Shown here piece by piece: positions 23,677-34,497 of a stretch of DNA of 64,000 bases (its first letter is position 1; each line of letters starts with the position of its first letter). This DNA comes from Spironucleus salmonicida (lineage: Eukaryota > Fornicata > Diplomonadida > Hexamitidae), in assembly GCA_000497125.2 (NCBI GenBank), contig CM035318.1, forward strand, positions 186,001 to 250,000. The letters are read 5' to 3'. Below the pieces are notes generated by a model. The model did no database searches and had not been told where the DNA came from. It saw nothing but the letters and a program-made list of their open reading frames with translations. Position numbers and translations under genes: made by a program.

Positions 23677-23835
23677 TTAAAGGAAAGATAAATTAACTAA
23701 AAGAATATAATAAATATAAGCTTTAATATATAATAATATAGTTCGAAAATTATTGTAATTGAGAAAAAGTAGTAACCAAAGCTATGTACTAAGTTATTTA
23801 AACAATTATCACAAAATTAACTAAAAGCTAAATAA

Positions 23836-24849
23836 TCAAAATCTAATTTCACCATCAAAGGTTGACTATGAGCTACCTGAGTTTTAAGTACTTCCACGTA
23901 AAGAAATATTTGAATTAGAAAAATTCTACTATTACAAAGATTTGAATGCTTGAATATTATCTGTATCAATTCCTTTCATAACCCAATCAAATAGTGTATC
24001 ATATATTTAATTACATCTTTCCAAGCAACTAGCAAAAGTTTTCTTGATATAAGAGTAGTCAGGCCTATCTGTAAATCTTAAAGATCGTGCATAATGAACA
24101 AATTCTTTAAGTTCAGGAGGAGTTCCTCTACATAATTCTGAAACAGATACAGACACTTTGCTTTCCATAATTTTTTCGTATTTTTCCTTTTTCCCACCTC
24201 TTATACCTTACCAAGGTAAACTACCTCTCATAAAATAAACTAAAATATAACTAAGACTTTCTAAGTCATCTCTTCTACTTTATTCAATACCTAAATGTGT
24301 GTTAATAGAACAATATCTAGGTGTTCCAGTGAGAGCCTTTTATTCTCTATACGGTATATGCCCATCTGAATTTGTTTAGTAACGCTTAGATAAACCATAA
24401 TCAATTAAAAACACTGTAGTCCTCTCTTTACCAAGTCCTATGCAATAATTATTAGGTTTTTGGTCTCGATGGATGAAAGTTTTATGATGAAACACTTCTA
24501 ATCTATTTAACATTTATATACCTAACAACATTGTTGTCTTTAATGAAAATTTCCTTTAACATGACTAAAATATATGCTCAAGACTAGGCCCTAGCAAAGT
24601 CATCACTAACCAATTTGACTCTTCTTCTTAGCTAAAGAAATATATTTATGGAAAACCTTTTTCTCCAGCTAAAGTTGAGAATATGCGAGACTCATAAACA
24701 AGCTATGATGGTTTTGCATCCACAGACTCGCGTTTAACTGCAACAAATGAGCTTTTACTAGTTATAACTTTAGCAAAAAATACCTAACCAAATGCACCCT
24801 AGTCTATTTTTGATACAATCTAATATTTTCCTCCAATTTTTTCATTCAT
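23836..24849 (-). CDS. Casein kinase 1 family kinase (second paralogue)
   Basis: 337 residues. It has [40 protein letters not shown] and [22 protein letters not shown], all CK1 features. The glycine loop reads DQGAFGQVFF, where the first Gly is Gln (TAG). Catalytic Lys, HRD and DYG are present. Compared with the kinase at 18929 the catalytic core is close, but the C-terminal tail is short and Ser/Asn/Gln-rich. The genes are on opposite strands, 3.8 kb apart, so a simple tandem duplication is not evident. Confidence 0.93.
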
Positions 24850-24891
24850 CTTATCAATGTATTAGTTTATATTATATTCTATATTAATATA

Positions 24892-25314
24892 ATGCAAAAT
24901 AGCATTATTCTTTAAGTAATAGATGCAACCGGCTGCTCAGTAAAGCAATCAATCTATTTGCTATTATTATCTTAAAATAATTTACAGATGGCTGTAAAAC
25001 TATTTAGAAACGAAAACCTAACACCAGAGCGATAAGAATTGTCAATAATTAAATAACTGAGATAAGTACCTTCAGCTGTTACATAGTTAACTAAATCACT
25101 TTAGTAATCTTCATCTACACCTTTGAAGTTTGCAAAATTTTAATATAGAAGCTATAATTAAACAATAGCGATTTATAAAACTACAACAGTTCAGTCTGTA
25201 TTGAAATAATTATAAAAGAAATGGAAAGTATAGTTTATTTTATAAGGTAAATAGGTGATATAAAAATGTAAACTAATAAGTCAGTTTGATTTATTAGAGT
25301 TTTAGTGTTTATGA
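24892..25314 (+). CDS. UBA-domain-like small protein (140 aa)
   Basis: The longer in-frame start gives an N-terminal three-helix pattern, IDATGCSVKQSIYLLLLSQN then LQMAVKLFRNE, which fits a UBA/CUE ubiquitin-binding domain (residues ~8-42). The rest is Ser/Thr/Gln-rich with basic helices and ends FDLLEFQCL. If a shorter start (24988) were used this domain would be lost, so the upstream ATG was chosen. No orthologue was recognised. Confidence 0.55.
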
Positions 25315-25340
25315 TTTTGATATGACAAATTTCAAATATT

Positions 25341-25365
25341 AATAATATATTATATAATAATATAT
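25341..25365. promoter_or_regulatory. A/T palindrome-rich block 18 bp before a gene start
   Basis: A 25-bp A/T-only run containing ATTATATAATAATAT ends 17 bp before the ATG at 25383. It is one of the clearest copies of the element seen at most starts in the window. Confidence 0.5.
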
Positions 25366-25382
25366 GTTATCGTTTTAGCGCA

Positions 25383-26240
25383 ATGACTGCAAACTAGGAA
25401 TTACCTATTTAAGAATCAGTAGAAGTATAATAACCAATTGAGGCTGAAATTTTGACGAAAACTGTTGAACATTAAACGTTTGAAGAACAAAGCTCGTCTC
25501 CATAGCAAATATTGGTTGAGTCTTCTGGTTCAGTGTCAACACCTATTAAGTAGCGCAAATAAGAAGCTTTTGATACTTTGCGCAAGAAAATTGAATTAGA
25601 ATAAAGATTAAGATTTTTGGAATAGTAGTAAAGATAGTAAGAAGATCATTAGAAATCTGTTAAGATTCGTTGTGAAAAAATGACTGCAATTTAGGAGCAA
25701 AAGTTTTTCTAAACCCAGGAGATTTAGCGACTTAGGTAGAATTAGTAGATGGAATTGACTGATAAAAAAAGAAAAATAAAGGAAACATAAGAGGTAATGA
25801 AATAAGGTTAATAAAACTCAGCCATGAATACTTTAGTTAAGAAACATATCACTGCAACAATGACTAAAAAAGAAACGCAAGACTTGCTATTAAAATAATA
25901 AACAAAAATTTAGCACGAGTAAAGTAAACTTAAAAAGGTTCACGATGAGCATTATATGTTTGATAAATCTATAAAAGAAAGAAAGGCAAAAATAGAAGTA
26001 AATCGTAACAAGCGAATTTAATAACTTAGTGATGCCGAAGTAAAGAATATGGAGAAGGTCAAGTAACAAGCTGAGAAAGAAATGGAAATGATGAAAAAGA
26101 AGGAGCAAATTTTGTTATTAAAACTAGGAAAATTCCAATAAGAAGATAACCATATTGATGAAGAACTTTAGGAGTAAGATTAATAAAATTAGTAATAAGC
26201 TGAGGATTAACCTTAAACTTAAGAAATTATTTAAGAATGA
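25383..26240 (+). CDS. Long coiled-coil protein (285 aa), unknown
   Basis: After an acidic, Ser/Pro-containing N-terminal ~60 residues the protein is a continuous Lys/Glu/Gln coiled coil (about 65-265). Roughly forty Gln codons are TAA or TAG. No named family was recognised; length and charge resemble axonemal or basal-body coiled-coil proteins, which is only inference. It is followed 102 bp later by the GlnRS gene on the same strand. Confidence 0.7.
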
Positions 26241-26342
26241 AAGATATTATATTTTATAGGCCTTTATTTTTCTATACCTTACCTATTTTTATATTTTTGT
26301 ATTATTATAAGTGCTCCCTAAAACTATTTTTCTTTCCCTTAA

Positions 26343-28511
26343 ATGTCAAAGAAGACTGCATTTGATAAAACTAGAGAAGTATTGGCTTTGCCTGAACGCG
26401 AGTATACATTGGCAATACAATCATCTTTCAATATAGTAGTCAAGAAGGCACATCCTTCATTCTACACTCGTGCTAGCAATTTTATATCTAATCACAATCT
26501 TAATTTAAAGTAAACTGAGGCTATGATCTCAGCTCTTATTGAAAATGATAAAATAGAAGATGATTAATTAATGGTGAGATCTGGTGTCGGCGTTGTTATT
26601 ACAAAAGAATAACTTGAACAAGGATTAGCTGATATTTTAACACCTGAACTTGAAAAGTTTAGAGCCCTTTCATAGATTTCATAGAAATTCCCCTTTGCTG
26701 ACGGTATCTTACTCAAGTCTGTTGTTGAATAAGCTTTTGAAGGTCGTATTGTGCAGAAAAAGATTGTTGAGAAATAAGACAAGCCTAAAGATGCTAAAAA
26801 GGCTGCAGTACCTACAGGTATGACATTAGAACCATTAGATGTTGTTTACAGTATAATACCTCAAAAAAATAGATATGAGTAGTTGCCTGCAGAATAGCAG
26901 AAGCATGAATAATTCTTAAAAAGTTTAGGAGTTAATCTTTTAATGAGATTTCCACCTGAACCAAATGGTTATTTACATATTGGTCATGCTAAATCTATGT
27001 TTATTAACTTTGGATATGCTAAATTAAATGGAGGTTTAACGTATCTTAGATTGGATGATACTAATCCTGAAACAGAATGTGATGAATACGTTAAATCTAT
27101 TATGGAGACGGTCAGCTGGTTAGGTAATACTCCTTTCTAAGTCACTCATGCATCTGACCACTTTTAGCGTCTTTATGATATAGCGGAAGATTTAATCAAA
27201 AAGGGCCATTGCTATATCGATGATCAAAAGGCCGAAGAAATTTCTGATTTCAGGGAGCGCCGTATTGATCCACCGAATAGAAACCGTCCAGCAATGGAGT
27301 CATTATCTCTCTTCAGAATGATGCGTGCCGGTGTTTTCCCGGAAGGATCTCTAACTCTCCGTATGAAAATGAATATGCAATCAGATAATCCAAATATGAG
27401 AGACCCTATTGCTTATAGAATCAAGTATCATGCGCACTAAATGTCAGGAGATTCTTGGTGTATTTACCCATCTTATGATTATACACACTGTCTTTGTGAC
27501 GCCTTTGAGAATATTACCCATTCAATTTGCACAATCGAATTCAATATTCGTAGAGAGTCATATGATTGGCTTACACATATTGTTGGTGGATATAGACCTA
27601 TGCAATGGGAATTTTCTCGCTTAAATATCACCTACACTGTTATGTCTAAGCGCCGTCTTTTAATATTAGTAAAAGATAATTTGGTATCTGGATGGTCTGA
27701 TCCACGTATGCCAACTCTTGTAGGTCTTCGTAGACGTGGATTCACTCCTACCATTATTAATACTTTCTGTCAGGCAATAGGTGTTTCGCGCAACCCTCAA
27801 ACTATTGAATACTCTCTTTTAGAGCATGTTGCTAGATAAGAATTTGAACGTGAAGCAGATCGTGCTATGGCCGTAGTTGATCCTATAAGAGTTGAAATAA
27901 TTGATTGGGTCGAAAAATCTATTGACTATCCTTTGCACCCAGCACTTACTGAAAGAGGTATTGAAAAGATCAAATTGTCAAAGGTTATTTTCATTGAAAG
28001 AGTAGACTTTAGCGAAACTTAGGCTGCTTAAGGGTTTTACGGATTTGCACCTGACCAGCCTTGTGCACTAAGATACGGCCCTAATTTATATATGAAGGAA
28101 ATTGTTAAAGGTAAAAATGGCTAGATATCTGTAAAAGCTAGCTTTTCTGAAGACGTTGAAGCTACTAAATAACTCATGAGAGATATGAAACTTAAGAAGA
28201 AAACACTACCTAGACTGCATTGGATATCTGAAAATGACAGTAGAGTTGCGGAGGTTCGTTTATATGATGTTTTATTCAAAAGTAAAGATCCTATGGCGGT
28301 TGAAGATTGGTTATCTGATATAAATCCTAAATCTATAGTTATTTAGGCTAATGCAAGAGTGCCTAGATATGTTGCAGACTCTTGTAAGGATGGTAAAAGC
28401 TACAAGCATTATTAGTTCGAAAGGTAGGGGTTCTTTGTAGTTGATGAAGAATCGACTAATAAAAAACCTATTCTCAATCTGACTGTTGCTTTGAAGAAAG
28501 ATTATGAATGA
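26343..28511 (+). CDS. GLN4/QARS: Glutaminyl-tRNA synthetase
   Basis: 722 residues. An N-terminal ~190-residue YqeY-like appended domain is followed by the class I core: [16 protein letters not shown] with HIGH at about 212, [32 protein letters not shown], and VMSKRRLL (KMSKS-like) near 434. The C-terminal anticodon-binding beta barrels follow. It charges tRNA-Gln in the cytosol. In this genome three codon boxes (CAR, TAA, TAG) are read as Gln, so it must also charge tRNAs with UUA/CUA anticodons; none of these tRNA genes lies in the window. Confidence 0.96.
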
Positions 28512-28522
28512 TCATTTTTATC

Positions 28523-28555
28523 TATATTATATACAATATAATAATTTATATTATT
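28523..28555. promoter_or_regulatory. A/T palindrome-rich block between GlnRS and next gene
   Basis: A 33-bp stretch with a single non-A/T base containing TATATTATATA and AATATAATAATTTATATTATT. It fills almost all of the 47 bp between the GlnRS stop and the ATG at 28559, as expected for a core promoter in a minimal spacer. Confidence 0.5.
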
Positions 28556-28558
28556 GAA

Positions 28559-30880
28559 ATGAAAGCACCATTAATTATTGGAGTTTTTGAGAATGAGAAT
28601 TAATTAAATATAGTTAAAGAAGAAATTAATTAATATTTTCAGTTTATAGTGCATAAAACGGTATATGATAGTTCTTAATGGATTCTGTCTTGCTATTTCT
28701 TTTCTCAGTCAATTGATCTTTAATCTTTACGAAAAAACTTTAATACAATTATTATTAATCCAAAAGGCATAACTAAATATCCAAAATATATAACTAAATA
28801 GTAATTTACAATATGCTTTTTCCATGAATAGGAAATTAACAAAATTTAATAAGAGTATAAAGAATAGTAGAATTCTAAACACATAATAACATTTGGATTA
28901 GTTGGTCCACAATTAATATTTACTTTTATTAGTCAGGTGGATGTTGAGTTATTTATTAGTTACCTTAAATAATTTGAGAATCTTGTTAGATATAATTAAA
29001 TACAAGATGAAGAAAAATATTATGTATCTATGATATACTGCTAAGATATAATAACGTTAGGTGAAATTAAGTAGGATTTTGCTGGGAAATGTTATTATTC
29101 TAAGGAAAACTTATAAAAGGAGCCATTTTTCTTATGTTTTGATATATTTAGGGCTTTAAGTTTCACTATCAATGATAATACTGAAATTATTAAGTAAAAT
29201 AAAATATAAAAATAAAATCTACAAAATCTACAGAACGGTAAACGGACTGGACGAATACTTTTTAAATTATCCGATAAATAATTAGGTATGGCAATTTATT
29301 ATGACTTGTGCCTGTTGTATCGAAAAAATATCATGGAAATAAAGTATTTATGGAAAAATGAATAATTCTATATAGCAGGGTATTTTAATCCTAGTGTTAA
29401 TATCAATGCAATGTATTATACTTTAAAAATACCGGTTAATCGATATTGTCATACAAATTTTGATATACGTAAACCACCATCATTTATCGACGAAGGTATA
29501 TTCTATAGTATGCTTTTTGAGGAAGATATTTGTTAAAAAATTCTAAATTATCAACCAAAATTATCTTAAAATACTATTTTGCCAAAAATCATTATAATGA
29601 ATTTAACTATTATATAGCATGACTAATTATCTTATATTCTATAAAGCTTATTTGCTGATAGACTGTAATTAACTGCAGTTACCTCATAATTTGGTGCCTG
29701 TTATATTGGTATTTTATTTATAGAAAAATATTTACCTGGCAAAAGAGCTGTAGATTTTTTAAAGGATTATGGGTGTGAGTTTTGTTAACAAAAAGGAGAA
29801 GGGTTTAAACCAAGAGCATAGTTTCTTATAAATAAACTCATGTTTTCGCAATAAAATCTTCTGTTATTAGAAGCTAATGTTTCTTCAAAATATGAACCTA
29901 AAATTATAGAAAATTCGGTAAATATAGACAAACTTACTATTAAACCAGCTATTTTTGATAATCAGAAAACAATTATAATAATAGATTTTGAAGCTTATCT
30001 GTACCGAAACGATATATTTATAGCATCTGAATTTGCAGCAGTTTTTGTAGAAGATAATAAAATTATTAACACTTTCCATTCCTTGATTTCTCCATCACAG
30101 TAACAATTAGAAATTCTAGCTGATCCAAGACATCAGCAAATCATAAAAAATACAACATCATTGACTGCACTAAATCATACAAATGTTTAAGGTAACACAT
30201 TAAACCAAATTATCGAATAATTCACCATATTAACATAACAGTATCCGAGTTTTATTTTAACAGCAAAAGCACCTTAGTTGGAAATACAAATTTTACATAG
30301 TATAAATTCACCATTTTAGTATAAAGTAACCGATTTTCTGACACTTCGTCCATCCTTAACGTTTAAATCAGCGCATTCACTGAATAGAGAAAAATTTTAT
30401 TGTAACACACATACGAAGGGTAGATAGATAGGTTTGTATGGATAGGCTGTTCATTGTGCATTGGATGATTGTGTATACCTCTCTAAACTTCTTATTAATG
30501 AGCCTGTCGCTGAAACTAATTTTTTCGGAGAGTTTTAAAATAATTTTATTATTTCCAATAATTTACAAGTCTAAAAAAGCTTTACAACGAAATGGCCAGA
30601 ATTAATTGCCCCAAAATTCGTATTCTCATGCGAAAATAATGAGGATTTAACTATAATATTATCAGATTTTTAAATAATTTTTGATGCCAGGTACCTCATA
30701 AAGAAAGTAGAACAGTAAGACTAGCTGCTATGCTCTATGTTGTTTGTGTAGTCTGACGTACCACTTTACTGCTGCAAGCTTTTTAAATAAGGAGTAGAGA
30801 CTAGATTTTTCAATGGAATCGAGAATATTCCATAAGAGCTTATGTTCACAGAGCATGAGTTTTAGTAGATTTATCAATGA
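28559..30880 (+). CDS. DnaQ-like/Maelstrom-like exonuclease-fold protein
   Basis: 773 residues. Residues ~470-650 fit a DnaQ (DEDDh) fold: IIIIDFEAYL gives the first Asp/Glu pair (D476, E478), and VHCALDDC (H632, D637) matches the third exonuclease motif HxALDD. FYCNTH (C615, H618) with C633/C638 adds a Cys/His set of the kind known from Maelstrom domains, where a metal-binding ECHC set replaces or accompanies the DEDDh residues. The middle acidic motif was not clear. The N-terminal ~450 residues and the C-terminal ~120 are unrecognised, though the segment DYGCEFCQQKGEGF has a CxxC. A 3'-5' RNA exonuclease or Maelstrom-type RNA-silencing role is inference. Confidence 0.6.
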
Positions 30881-30904
30881 TTTATATGAATTTTCACTTC
30901 TACA

Positions 30905-31651
30905 TCAATCAAACACGTTCCGTCCAGCACTAAGAGTGCACTACATTTTATTCAAAATAGCATCTAGGCTAGTAACAAGCTTCGTTTCGTGAAGAATTCT
31001 CTCCTGTTGATTATTATTAATTTGGATTTCAGCTTCTCTCCGAGATTCAGATATTCTGGTTTTAAGCTCGCTTAGATCTTTGAGTCTGCTTACAAAAAGT
31101 GAATCAATCTCCTTTTTCATATCTTAAACAGAATCATCTCCCTCTTTCCGCCGAGTTTCTAACTACTTCAATATCTTCTAATTCTGTTTTATGAAATCTA
31201 TCGTCAACTCCTCGCTTTTGGCTATGTCTTCTGCTTCAATTTCTTTCAAAATATTAAGTAAATTTTCAATTTTTTCTTACGTTTAGGACTTAAAGACCTC
31301 AATTGCGGCGGATCTATTTTCTTACTCAGCTATAATACGCTTTGAAACATCGTTCGCACGAGTTTTTAATTAATTAAGTTTGTCCTACTAAAAAGTAGAA
31401 ATACTTTGGAGCTTTAACTTGTGTTATTCAAATAAGATAGTAAACTACTAGGTAAAGTCAAGTTATGTATCGTGCAATATTGTATATCGGTTTGCTGTTT
31501 AGTTTCTAATTTTTAAGTCAATTTCCTAAACTTAGCTTTGGAAACTTGTTAGACGAGATTTTAATTAGGTTATTTAAATATTATAATTACTATCAAATGC
31601 CTCATTGGCATTTTTTATTGTTTGCTTGAGGTTTTGAAGTTTAATAGACAT
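30905..31651 (-). CDS. Coiled-coil protein, SF-assemblin/giardin-like pattern (248 aa)
   Basis: Nearly all of the protein is one alpha-helical rod with few prolines (MSIKLQNLKQTIKNANEAFD onward). Length and continuous heptads, and repeated AEQENRSAAIEVF-like blocks, are similar to striated-fibre assemblins, which build basal-body rootlets; no diagnostic motif proves this. Other coiled-coil families are equally possible. It converges with the preceding gene (24 bp between stops). Confidence 0.6.
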
Positions 31652-31673
31652 TTTGCAAATATATAATAATCCT

Positions 31674-31697
31674 TTAATAATATATAATAATATTTAA
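31674..31697. promoter_or_regulatory. A/T palindrome-rich block upstream of coiled-coil gene
   Basis: TTAATAATATATAATAATATTTAA, preceded by ATATATAATAAT at 31659-31670, lies just upstream of the minus-strand start at 31651. It is a near-symmetrical A/T-only element like those at other starts. Confidence 0.45.
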
Positions 31698-31730
31698 CAT
31701 TCAAAAAGAACAGTTGGTAAAAGTAATTAG

Positions 31731-31946
31731 TCATTCAAAATATGATTATTAATTAATATCGTAATTCCATTTTTAAAGCACTTCCAAGCTAAATTTTAGA
31801 TCTGAAATATCAGTAGTTATTATTGGTATACTTTCTTGAGTTTCTCGAGTATTAGGTTATTGCTTCAACTCTATTATTTTTAAATCAATTAATTTAGTAC
31901 TTATCTGACGTTTTATATTATTTATTTGTAATTATTTTAAATCCAT
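31731..31946 (-). CDS. Unknown very small protein (71 aa)
   Basis: A short frame starting MDLKQLQINNIKRQISTKLI, charged and helical, between two A/T-rich spacers that look like gene boundaries. Codon use resembles the neighbouring genes, including TAA for Gln, but at this length an open frame could be chance. No family was recognised. Confidence 0.4.
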
Positions 31947-32052
31947 TTATTTGATTTATTTTATTATATAGGATGTTATATTCATTTATGTTTAAACAAG
32001 AAATACTAAATAAAATTTATTATTTTTAAGTTATTTTTAGAATATTTAGAAA

Positions 32053-33072
32053 ATGGGTTGCGGATCTGGAAAAAAAGGACAATCGGAAATTATTCAAGCA
32101 GAGCCCACAGAAGCTGAACTTTATCCATAAAAGTTTATCGAAGATGTTCCATTGCCAGAATAAGAGCTTGAGGATGAAGAAGAATAAACAGAATTAAAAG
32201 TAACGGAGATATATTTTCGAAGAAAAACAGAAGATATTGCCGTTATTGCATTAGAAAATGTTAAACAACATCTGTATCCATTAGCAATTATGAAAATTAA
32301 TTTAGATGGTAGTTGGTATTCTTCTCATATTTTATCATATTCACCAAATTCAGTTAGAATATTATTACAAAGATAGCTCACACCGGATGTTTTACTTATT
32401 GCAAAGATAAATGATATTGTTTAGATAGAAATTATCAGACATAAAAATCCAATCAATTTACCCATTTCGGGTGTTTGTGTTATAGGCCATGGGTTAGCGT
32501 TACCACTTTTAATTTAAATTCAAAAAATTTATAAGTTAAAACCAGATTGTTGTGATTTTGTTATGTTGTCTCATAAGGCAGATGACTTAATATTTAAAAG
32601 TTCACTTAAAGAAATATTAACACCAAAAAGTGTTGAATTATAAGTCACAAATGCATGTTTGGATAATATATTAGAATATTTTAGGAAGCAAATCTTGAAA
32701 AAGAAGCACAGTGTGGTACTTGCCTTAGGCCCTCCTTGGCTTTTATATTTACTAAAACGATTATCAAAAGAGAATTAATTGAGTCATATTTAATTTTATG
32801 GGTTGTAAAACTTATATGGATCTACAAAAATGTCCGAACTTAGTTCAGAATGGGCAGACTTGCGGGTTAATAATTTGTATAATGTTGTAAAATTTGATCG
32901 GGACGAAGATGAATACGAATAGTTAGTTGAAAATTACATTCTTACATAATGGAAAGACTCTGTCGAACAAGAGTAATAAGTGGTTGACAAGATTTTATAA
33001 GAAAACATAGAGAAAAAAGATGATTCAATAATAGAACAAGAAGATTCAATATAATTTTTGTAATTAGAATGA
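32053..33072 (+). CDS. Acylated protein with degenerate FNR-like reductase fold
   Basis: 339 residues. The start MGCGSGKKG is a consensus for N-myristoylation (Gly2) and palmitoylation (Cys3), so it probably sits on a membrane. After an acidic linker, residues ~50-140 look like a flavin-type beta barrel, and ISGVCVIGHGLALPLLIQIQ followed later by VVLALGPPWLLYLLKRL resembles the nucleotide-binding half of ferredoxin/cytochrome b5 reductases (GxGxxP and CGPP-like motifs). The flavin-binding RxYS motif was not found, so it may be inactive. The tail is acidic. Assignment is tentative. Confidence 0.55.
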
Positions 33073-33102
33073 TTATCGTTATATATTTATTCCACTCCTT
33101 TA

Positions 33103-34497
33103 ATGTAAGTCTAATCTTTATAGTTATTTGAATAATTTAAATTAGCTATCTACAAGCTCACATCAAACAATAAAAAGGCTACTAGAGCTCATTAGATATT
33201 ACCTAGATACCGGCGTAGAAGATAGATGTCTTATAATTTTCATAGACTTCCTTAATTTCTTAGACCAAGGGCGCTAACAGAAACTAAGTCTGATTCTTTA
33301 ATCTATAAAACAAATGCACCAAAAATGACTAGAAAACATCGCAGGGCTACACTCAAAGACCGGCTTCATGTTTATTTAGCAAAACGAATGAAATTCTATC
33401 ATTGCTTCCCTTTCCGAAATACGTAGAAGGTACTTAGAAGAGCTTGTTAATAAGCACTTATTCCTAGAACTGATGGTTATATTTTACTAGAAATTGACGG
33501 TGAAATTCTGACGTATGGTACCTAACTGCTTAATAATAGTATCCCTGTTGAAATTTACAATTTAGGTAGCATCAAACTTTTATTAACTTATGAATTATAT
33601 GAATAATAAACCTTATAGATACTATAGTCTCTCTAAATTTAATCAAAGCCATCAGATTTAGTCAATATCCTTTTATATGGTGAGACTGTAAACATCTTAA
33701 ACGAAGTAATTAAGTCATAAACACACCCGTCAGACAATATTTTTAATCACACTGACGAGCTGTAATTCGCGGAGAATATCATTCCAATATAAGAAATTTT
33801 CGCTAAAGCCCCAATTTTGTAGTAACTTCCTCCAGATATTTAATCGGAGGTTAACTATCTTAAAAATCTTTAATTCCACAATTCAATTGATTTAAAGTTC
33901 ATACGTACCGTAAAACACAAAAAAATATATCCAAATCCTCTAACTCTACGAAAAATTGAATCAACAAAATCTCATTTCGAAATAGCAGTTCATTTCAATG
34001 CTACATTTGCATCATTATTTTTATCTAAGGAAAATGCTTTATAATTTATCAGAAAAACAACTAGAATTGGAATTCCGCTTGCAGGTGTGCTAGAACGCCG
34101 CTTTTTACAGTTTGAGACATAATTTCTCGATCTGTAGTAATTTGTTACATTTAATGGCGTATAGTTACGTAAAATTTGTAATAAAGAGCTAGGAATAGGA
34201 CCGAAGAAGTAGTTTCATCCCAGTTAGAAAAAACATATTTAGTAAGTTTATTTTGAAAAATTTCTAATTACAGATAGCTGTGATTGGGAAATATAGAAGA
34301 AGAAACTTGATACTAAATATAAAGCAGAAAAACCAGAAATTGAGACAAATTTATCGTCTATTGAACCATTTTTTGGTGTTTTAAACTATGGATTTTCTGA
34401 TGATAAATGTGGATTTATAGATAAAGCATACAGATTGTCCGCTGGTCGGGAGAGCTTTATAGGGAATGGAAAGCCTAAATTGGGAATGATTATATGA
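33103..34497 (+). CDS. POP1: POP1-like RNase P/MRP subunit
   Basis: 464 residues. The N-terminal third holds the POP1 signature: ILPRYRRRRQMSYNFHRLPQ, then MTRKHRRATLKDRLHVYLAK and RMKFYHCFPF, corresponding to the family's RRxxSHN, RRKHRRRP and HxAKRFHM segments. POP1 scaffolds the RNA of RNase P and MRP in tRNA and rRNA processing. It is shorter than the yeast protein (about 875), mainly by lacking a long C-terminal half; GIPLAGVLERRFLQFE near 325 may mark the POPLD region. Its TGA directly abuts the stop of the convergent meckelin gene. Confidence 0.78.
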
